Positions 52,049 through 55,760 of a DNA stretch of 55,760 nucleotides are shown piece after piece. The notes under the pieces were generated by a model. The model did no database searches. It was given only the letters and a program-made list of their open reading frames with translations, and had not been told where the DNA came from. The DNA lies in NCBI GenBank assembly GCA_035369845.1, contig DAOOVD010000009.1, positions 1 to 55,760 of the forward strand, given 5' to 3'. Origin of the DNA: DAOOVD01 sp035369845. Lineage in GTDB: Bacteria; Bacillota; Desulfotomaculia; Desulfotomaculales; Pelotomaculaceae. A program made the position numbers and the translations under genes. The first letter of the stretch is position 1; the number at the start of each line of letters is the position of its first letter.

Positions 52049-52234
52049 CCCGGCGGCCTGCCTGCCGACGAAAAAAAAGCATAAAATCAACGAAACAAAC
52101 AACCTGGCCCAATGACCAGGTTATCTAACGTATACTTAGATATTTTAGCTAATTAAAAAGTTTTAGGGCCTCTTCCCACAACGCATCTACTTCTTCTAAA
52201 GCCTCAATGGCTTGGGTAATGGTAACATGGGGCT

Positions 52235-52750
52235 TTAATTTGTTAATAAGTTAGCACGAGATTTAATAGATCTGCCTTCTCCTTCTCCCAATGTAACATA
52301 AAGTGCTGTCGCTAGCCTTTCTAATCCTGCTACATTTAATCCTGATAGCTTTTCGGCAACAAAACTAATTTGCGGCTCATATTTCTTTGCAGTTTTTGGG
52401 TAAAGTTCTTTCAATTTCTCTGCGGATGGCCCAGGAGAATGTGAAGGTCCGTAAGGATACGGATTACTATGTAGCTCAAGAAGCATATTGCCTCTCATAA
52501 CAACAAGTTCATCTCGAAGATCAAAAGAAAAGGGCCTGTGTTTATATAGAACAAAATCAAAATCTGTAGGAACTTTTAACATTTCCTGAAGAAAATATAA
52601 GCTTTTTTGAATATGCGTTTCTCCACACCAACTTCCCTGTTCCTTCATTTTTTCAACAAGAGATAGCACAATCACTTGGCGCTTGCTATCCTCCATAAAC
52701 TGCTCCGACATCACCTGGGCTTGCTGTGGACCGGGCTGACGTCGCTGCAA
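52235..52750 (-). CDS. Small hypothetical protein (YwgA/Panacea-like), frameshifted at its 3' end
   Basis: The frame gives 171 residues; ATG 52708 with CCAGGTG upstream is the likelier start. THIQKSLYFLQEMLKVPTDF, FSFDLRDELVVMRGNMLL and GLERLATALYVTLGE resemble YwgA/SocA-type (Panacea-like) proteins. The frame ends abruptly at SRANLLTN. In the next frame KLKPHVTITQAIEALEEVDA and LWEEALKLFN continue to a stop at 52149, which looks like the genuine C-terminus. One missing A in the ACAAATTAAAG tract (about 52236) would restore a 184-residue protein. AT-rich relative to neighbours. Confidence 0.6.
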   Translation of the reverse strand: MQRRQPGPQQAQVMSEQFMEDSKRQVIVLSLVEKMKEQGSWCGETHIQKSLYFLQEMLKVPTDFDFVLYKHRPFSFDLRDELVVMRGNMLLELHSNPYPYGPSHSPGPSAEKLKELYPKTAKKYEPQISFVAEKLSGLNVAGLERLATALYVTLGEGEGRSIKSRANLLTN

Positions 52751-53075
52751 AGGCGGCGGGATAATCTTGGAGCTGCTCTTTTACCTCAAATCTTCCCGTG
52801 CTCAAGGTAATAACGCCAGTAACCAGTTAGTTTCGCGACGCAGCCCGGTTACCCTCGCCGCGCCGGGTGGTATTACCGTCGCTGCGCAAAATCGTTCGCT
52901 TATGACAAAGCACCACCTTCTTTCGCGGGGTCACAGACTGCGCTTTCGCAATATCGCTCGCTTTCTTCAACCTCAAAGCTTCGGACAATTGTCATCGGTG
53001 TTCGCGCCCCTGGTTTCGCAGCGTTGCTGTGCAATGTTGTTAGCGCTGACAAGGGCGCCGCCGCTCGCGCGGGGT
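52751..53075. repeat. Gene-free repeat-rich region
   Basis: Contains CGCAATATCGCTCGCTTTCT followed by TCAACCTCAAAG (52947-52978, reverse complement of the 18127 motif) and GCGCCCCTGGTTTCGCAGC (53008, matching 37547). Many TCGC and GCGC runs; no coding pattern. A mosaic of the intergenic repeats scattered over the window. Confidence 0.5.
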
Positions 53076-53513
53076 TCAAGTAACCGCCTTTAAAAGTGCG
53101 TAGAGGCTTTTTTTAAAATTTTCGTCGTCTCCGGCGGTCCTTTTTCGCGGCCCACCGGTTCTGCCCCCGCTTCTCCTGAGTTTCGCCTTGATTTCTCTTT
53201 CCTCCAGTAGGAAATCGACCGTGTCGTTCCGGAAAATCCGCCCGGCGAAGGACAATGCCGCAGCTCCCTTGCTCAAGGCCACGGCGGCGAGACCCCAGTC
53301 CTGGGTGACCACGATGTCTCCCCTTTCGGTCAGGTTCAGGATCCGGATGTCGGCTTCCTGCGGATCGTTTCCCACGGTGATGTGACGGTCCGAGTCGATA
53401 TTGTGGTTGAAACCGGCCACAGTAACGAGTTCTGTGGAAAAATCCGCGGCCGCGCGGCGGCAGATTTCGAGGACCTGCCGGGGTGCAGCGTCAGCGTCGA
53501 CAATTATTTTCAT
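53076..53513 (-). CDS. DUF188 (YaiI/UPF0178) family protein
   Basis: 145 residues with the PIN/NYN-like arrangement of the family: MKIIVDADAAPRQVLEICRR, DIVVTQDWGLAAVALSKGAA and ALSFAGRIFRNDTVDFLL. The conserved Asp residues suggest a metal-dependent nuclease fold. Function unproven. GGGAGCC lies upstream in minus orientation. Confidence 0.88.
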   Translation of the reverse strand: MKIIVDADAAPRQVLEICRRAAADFSTELVTVAGFNHNIDSDRHITVGNDPQEADIRILNLTERGDIVVTQDWGLAAVALSKGAAALSFAGRIFRNDTVDFLLEEREIKAKLRRSGGRTGGPRKRTAGDDENFKKSLYALLKAVT

Positions 53514-53609
53514 TTTCAGGCTCCCTTGCCAAAAAGCAAATTATGCAGTTAAAATCATAATAACATAATTATGCGGTGTTTCAGGATAAGGTTGAAAGGG
53601 GTTGAAGCT

Positions 53610-54599
53610 TTGCCGGCCAACCTTACGCCTCAGTATTACGAGGCTGAAGAAGCTTTTAAAAAGGCTGTCACCGTCGAGGAGAAAATTGCGGCGCTGGAAG
53701 AGATGCTCGCGGTCATTCCCAAGCACAAGGGCACGGAAAAAATGCAGGCCGACATCAAGAGGCGCCTTTCCAAGCTCAGGGAGGAAAGCCTGAAAAAAAC
53801 AAAAACCAGCCGTGCCGACCCCTTTTTTATCGAAAGGCAGGGGGCGGGGCAGGTGGCCATGCTCGGCTTTCCCAACACCGGCAAATCGGCGCTCCTGGCG
53901 GCCATGACCAGAGCGAAGCCGAAGGTGGCGGATTACCCTTTCACCACAACGGCGCCCCTGGCCGGGATGATGCCCTACCAGGACATTTTGATTCAACTGG
54001 TGGATACCCCGCCGGTGACGGGGGAGGCGGTTCCGCCGGGCCTCTCCGGCACCCTGCGCAACGCCGACGCCCTGCTGCTTCTGGTGGACGCCGGTTCCGA
54101 CGACTGCCTGGATCAGCTTCAGTTTTGCTTGAACTACCTGAAAAGCAAAAAGATCGTCCGCGAAGAAACCGTGCCCGGCTCCCGGGGAATAACGGCGGAA
54201 CGCTGCCTGCTGCTGGCCGCGAGGGCCGACCTGCCCGGCAGTCAGGACAATATACAGCTTATCAGGGATTTTTTGGAGGAGAACGGCTGCGGGCGGATCG
54301 AGGTGATGCCGGTTTCCGCCGTCACCGGCCTCGGTCTCGAGGCTTTGCGGGAAAGGATTTTCCAGGCGCTCGACGTAATCCGCATCTACACCAAGGTGCC
54401 TGGAAAGGAGCCCGATATGAAGACGCCGTTTATTTTAAAAAGGGGCAGCACCGTCCTGGAGCTCGCCGAAGCCATCCACCGGGACCTGCCGCGCCTGATG
54501 AAGGCGGCCAGGATATGGGGCTCGGCCCGCTTTGAAGGGCAGTCGGTGACCCGCGACTACGTTTTGCACGACCGCGACATCGTAGAAATAAGCCGTTAA
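53610..54599 (+). CDS. DRG/Obg-like GTPase with TGS domain
   Basis: 329 residues from TTG 53610 (LPANLTPQYYEAEEAFKKA is the usual family start; AAAGGGG upstream). A helical N-terminus (about 1-70) precedes the G domain: P-loop GFPNTGKSALL, DYPFTTTAPLAGMM (switch I), LVDTPP (G3), and NADALLLLVDAG. The NKxD position reads AARADLP, so base specificity may be altered. A TGS domain ends the protein (MKTPFILKRGSTVLELAEAI, VLHDRDIVEI). Known: ribosome- or RNA-associated GTPases. Divergent from DUF188. Confidence 0.85.
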   Translation: MPANLTPQYYEAEEAFKKAVTVEEKIAALEEMLAVIPKHKGTEKMQADIKRRLSKLREESLKKTKTSRADPFFIERQGAGQVAMLGFPNTGKSALLAAMTRAKPKVADYPFTTTAPLAGMMPYQDILIQLVDTPPVTGEAVPPGLSGTLRNADALLLLVDAGSDDCLDQLQFCLNYLKSKKIVREETVPGSRGITAERCLLLAARADLPGSQDNIQLIRDFLEENGCGRIEVMPVSAVTGLGLEALRERIFQALDVIRIYTKVPGKEPDMKTPFILKRGSTVLELAEAIHRDLPRLMKAARIWGSARFEGQSVTRDYVLHDRDIVEISR

Positions 54600-54646
54600 T
54601 GTAACCCTTCCCGGCCCTGCTTCACAAGATCCTCCGGCAGAACACC

Positions 54647-54737
54647 TCAGCCGTCCGATTTGATGCCGATGTTCAGTTTGTTCATTCTGCGCAGCAGGGT
54701 TGAATGGCTTATCCCCAGGGAGCGTGCGGTCCTCATA
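54647..54737 (-). pseudogene. C-terminal remnant of a sigma54-type transcriptional regulator
   Basis: On the minus strand the last 28 codons read RTARSLGISHSTLLRRMNKL then NIGIKSDG and stop. This is the Fis-type helix-turn-helix that ends bacterial enhancer-binding proteins. No upstream sensor or AAA+ domain exists: the sequence changes abruptly into antisense of a symporter gene. Confidence 0.68.
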
Positions 54738-55760
54738 TTCGGAGTTTTTTTGATCGTGGGCCTGCTTTTTAGCGGGATGTGGGCGGTGGTGGTTACAGAC
54801 GCCATAGGGTGTATCACGATTCTGTTCATAAGCGTATACGTACTGATCTTCATGATTAATTCAGCCGGGGGGTGGTCTGACTTTCTGATGGGGACATTGA
54901 AACACTCAGGCCCGAATTTCTGGCGTCCCTTCGGAGAATCGGGATTACCCCTTTCCCACCATATTGCCAATAACCTTTGCTGGCTCGTTATCACTGCTGC
55001 ATCTCCGCATTTGCTCAACCGTGCGCTTATCGTAAAGGATATCAAGGAACTGTACAAGGGAGGCATAGCGAGCTTATTTGCCGTGTACGTAATTGCCAGT
55101 TCGGTACTGCTGGCTTTTTCCGGGGCGGCCAACTTTGTGAATGTGAACGCAATCCCGGTGGATTACGTTGCCGTGAATGTCGCGCTTGGAGTATTCCCGG
55201 CCCTGGTCGGCGGCTTGTATTTGGGAGGCGCTCTCGTAGCCGGCATCGACACGGCAAACACCCAGATCCTGACTTGCGCGCAAGGCTTTGCCAAGGACAT
55301 ATACAAGTCAATGATTAATACCCGGAGTTCCGAAAAAGCCGTCCTGCGCCTGACGTCGTATTCCATGCTGGCAGTGCTTGCCGTTTGCGGTTTGATCACC
55401 TTGTTCAGACCGTGGTTCATCGTCATGGCCGGAACTGTTACAGGAGTAATACTGTCATTCGGATATTTGCCGGCATTGGTTGCCGGACTCTACTGGGAGA
55501 GGGTCACTGCCAAAGCGGCCGAGTACACCATGTGGATGAGCGTCCCGGCATCCGTACTGGTGGTGCTGGGGTGGACCAGATACGGGTGGTTTAAACCACA
55601 CCCGGTAATATGGGGAGCGGTATTCGGGTTCGTGTGCGTAGTTGTCCTGACCTTGACGACAAAGAAGACTGCGGGCGAAATCAATGCGTGGCATGAACTC
55701 AAGACCGTTCTCTTCCGCCGCGACCCCGAGATGCGCTATGCAAAACGAGATGGCAGGTTC
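54735..55760 (+). pseudogene. Sodium:solute symporter, N-terminally truncated and running off the right edge
   Basis: From about 54735 the frame (open since 54669) reads LIFGVFLIVGLLFSGMWAVV, VTDAIGCITILF, LNRALIVKDIKELYKGG, YLGGALVAGIDTANTQIL, FAKDIYKSMIN and VAGLYWERVTAKAAEYTMW: the second half of an SSS-family transporter with about eight helices. The first four or five helices, start codon and ribosome binding site are missing. The frame remains open at the window end. Probably inactive. Confidence 0.72.

Noticed and set aside
49622..52102. Long minus-strand open frame of 826 codons
   Set aside because: Antisense of glgP, which has full-length family motifs and a good ribosome binding site.
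52767..53093. 108-codon plus-strand frame in the gap after the frameshifted gene
   Set aside because: Composition is that of the intergenic repeats; no ribosome binding site or domain.
1..55760. CRISPR arrays, tRNA or rRNA genes, complete insertion sequences
   Set aside because: No regularly spaced repeats, cloverleaf or rRNA sequence, or transposase gene was seen on reading through both strands.

Overview
The window reads as chromosomal DNA of a Gram-positive, strictly anaerobic, probably spore-forming bacterium of the Peptococcaceae type (Pelotomaculum/Desulfotomaculum-like). This is inference from gene content. The markers are an electron-bifurcation-style flavin/Fe-S protein with an FlpD-like tail, reductive-dehalogenase genes, an AmmeMemoRadiSam pair, FeMo-cofactor-type small proteins, a SPOCS-like protein, a ydaO-type c-di-AMP riboswitch, a KtrAB potassium system and strong Gram-positive ribosome binding sites. 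I see no tRNA, rRNA, CRISPR array or complete insertion sequence.

Layout. 1-1098: 3' part of an FAD/ferredoxin/FlpD-like protein. 1296-24525: about 23 kb of same-strand, closely spaced genes forming a Pel-like exopolysaccharide locus. PelF and PelG homologues flank two DivIVA-like coiled-coil proteins. Then come two GT-C membrane glycosyltransferases, sugar-nucleotide and glycosyltransferase genes, a UDP-GlcNAc 4-epimerase (UDP-GalNAc supply), an ATP-grasp ligase, a polysaccharide deacetylase, a MurJ-like flippase, a dolichyl-phosphate-mannose-synthase-like enzyme with its DUF2304 partner, a GAF/HD-GYP c-di-GMP phosphodiesterase and a GH114 polygalactosaminidase. The two enzymatic halves of Gram-negative PelA are thus separate genes, and PelD/PelE are not recognisable. 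Genes between about 8.5 and 15.7 kb are clearly more AT-rich than the rest and look like an inserted or exchanged cassette.

24.9-27.4 kb: a soluble MgtE-like Mg2+ sensor next to an NRAMP-related transporter whose metal-site motifs resemble magnesium-type NRMTs. 27.6-29.3 kb: a membrane-anchored HtrA protease and an unknown gene. 30.0-34.8 kb: a complete branched-chain amino acid ABC transporter (livKHMGF), followed by a gene-free, inverted-repeat-bounded element (34.77-35.19 kb). 35.4-39.5 kb: a LysE-type exporter behind a structured leader, a Memo-AMMECR1 fusion, its radical SAM partner and KtrA. 39.5-45.6 kb: small unknown genes, a DUF134 regulator with FeMo-cofactor-type proteins (one of them a fragment), UspA, dapB behind a c-di-AMP riboswitch, and KtrB.

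45.8-48.7 kb: a decayed organohalide-respiration cluster, with rdhB, an rdhA lacking its N-terminal half and its start codon, a scrap of an rdhK/CprK regulator, and an intact-looking rdhC. 48.7-54.6 kb: a SPOCS/carboxypeptidase-regulatory-like protein, glycogen phosphorylase, a frameshifted small gene, a repeat-rich gap, a DUF188 protein and a DRG-like TGS GTPase. 54.6-55.76 kb: a deletion scar that joins the last codons of a sigma54-type regulator to the 3' part of a sodium:solute symporter. The right-hand half of the window therefore carries several broken genes, which suggests ongoing gene loss.
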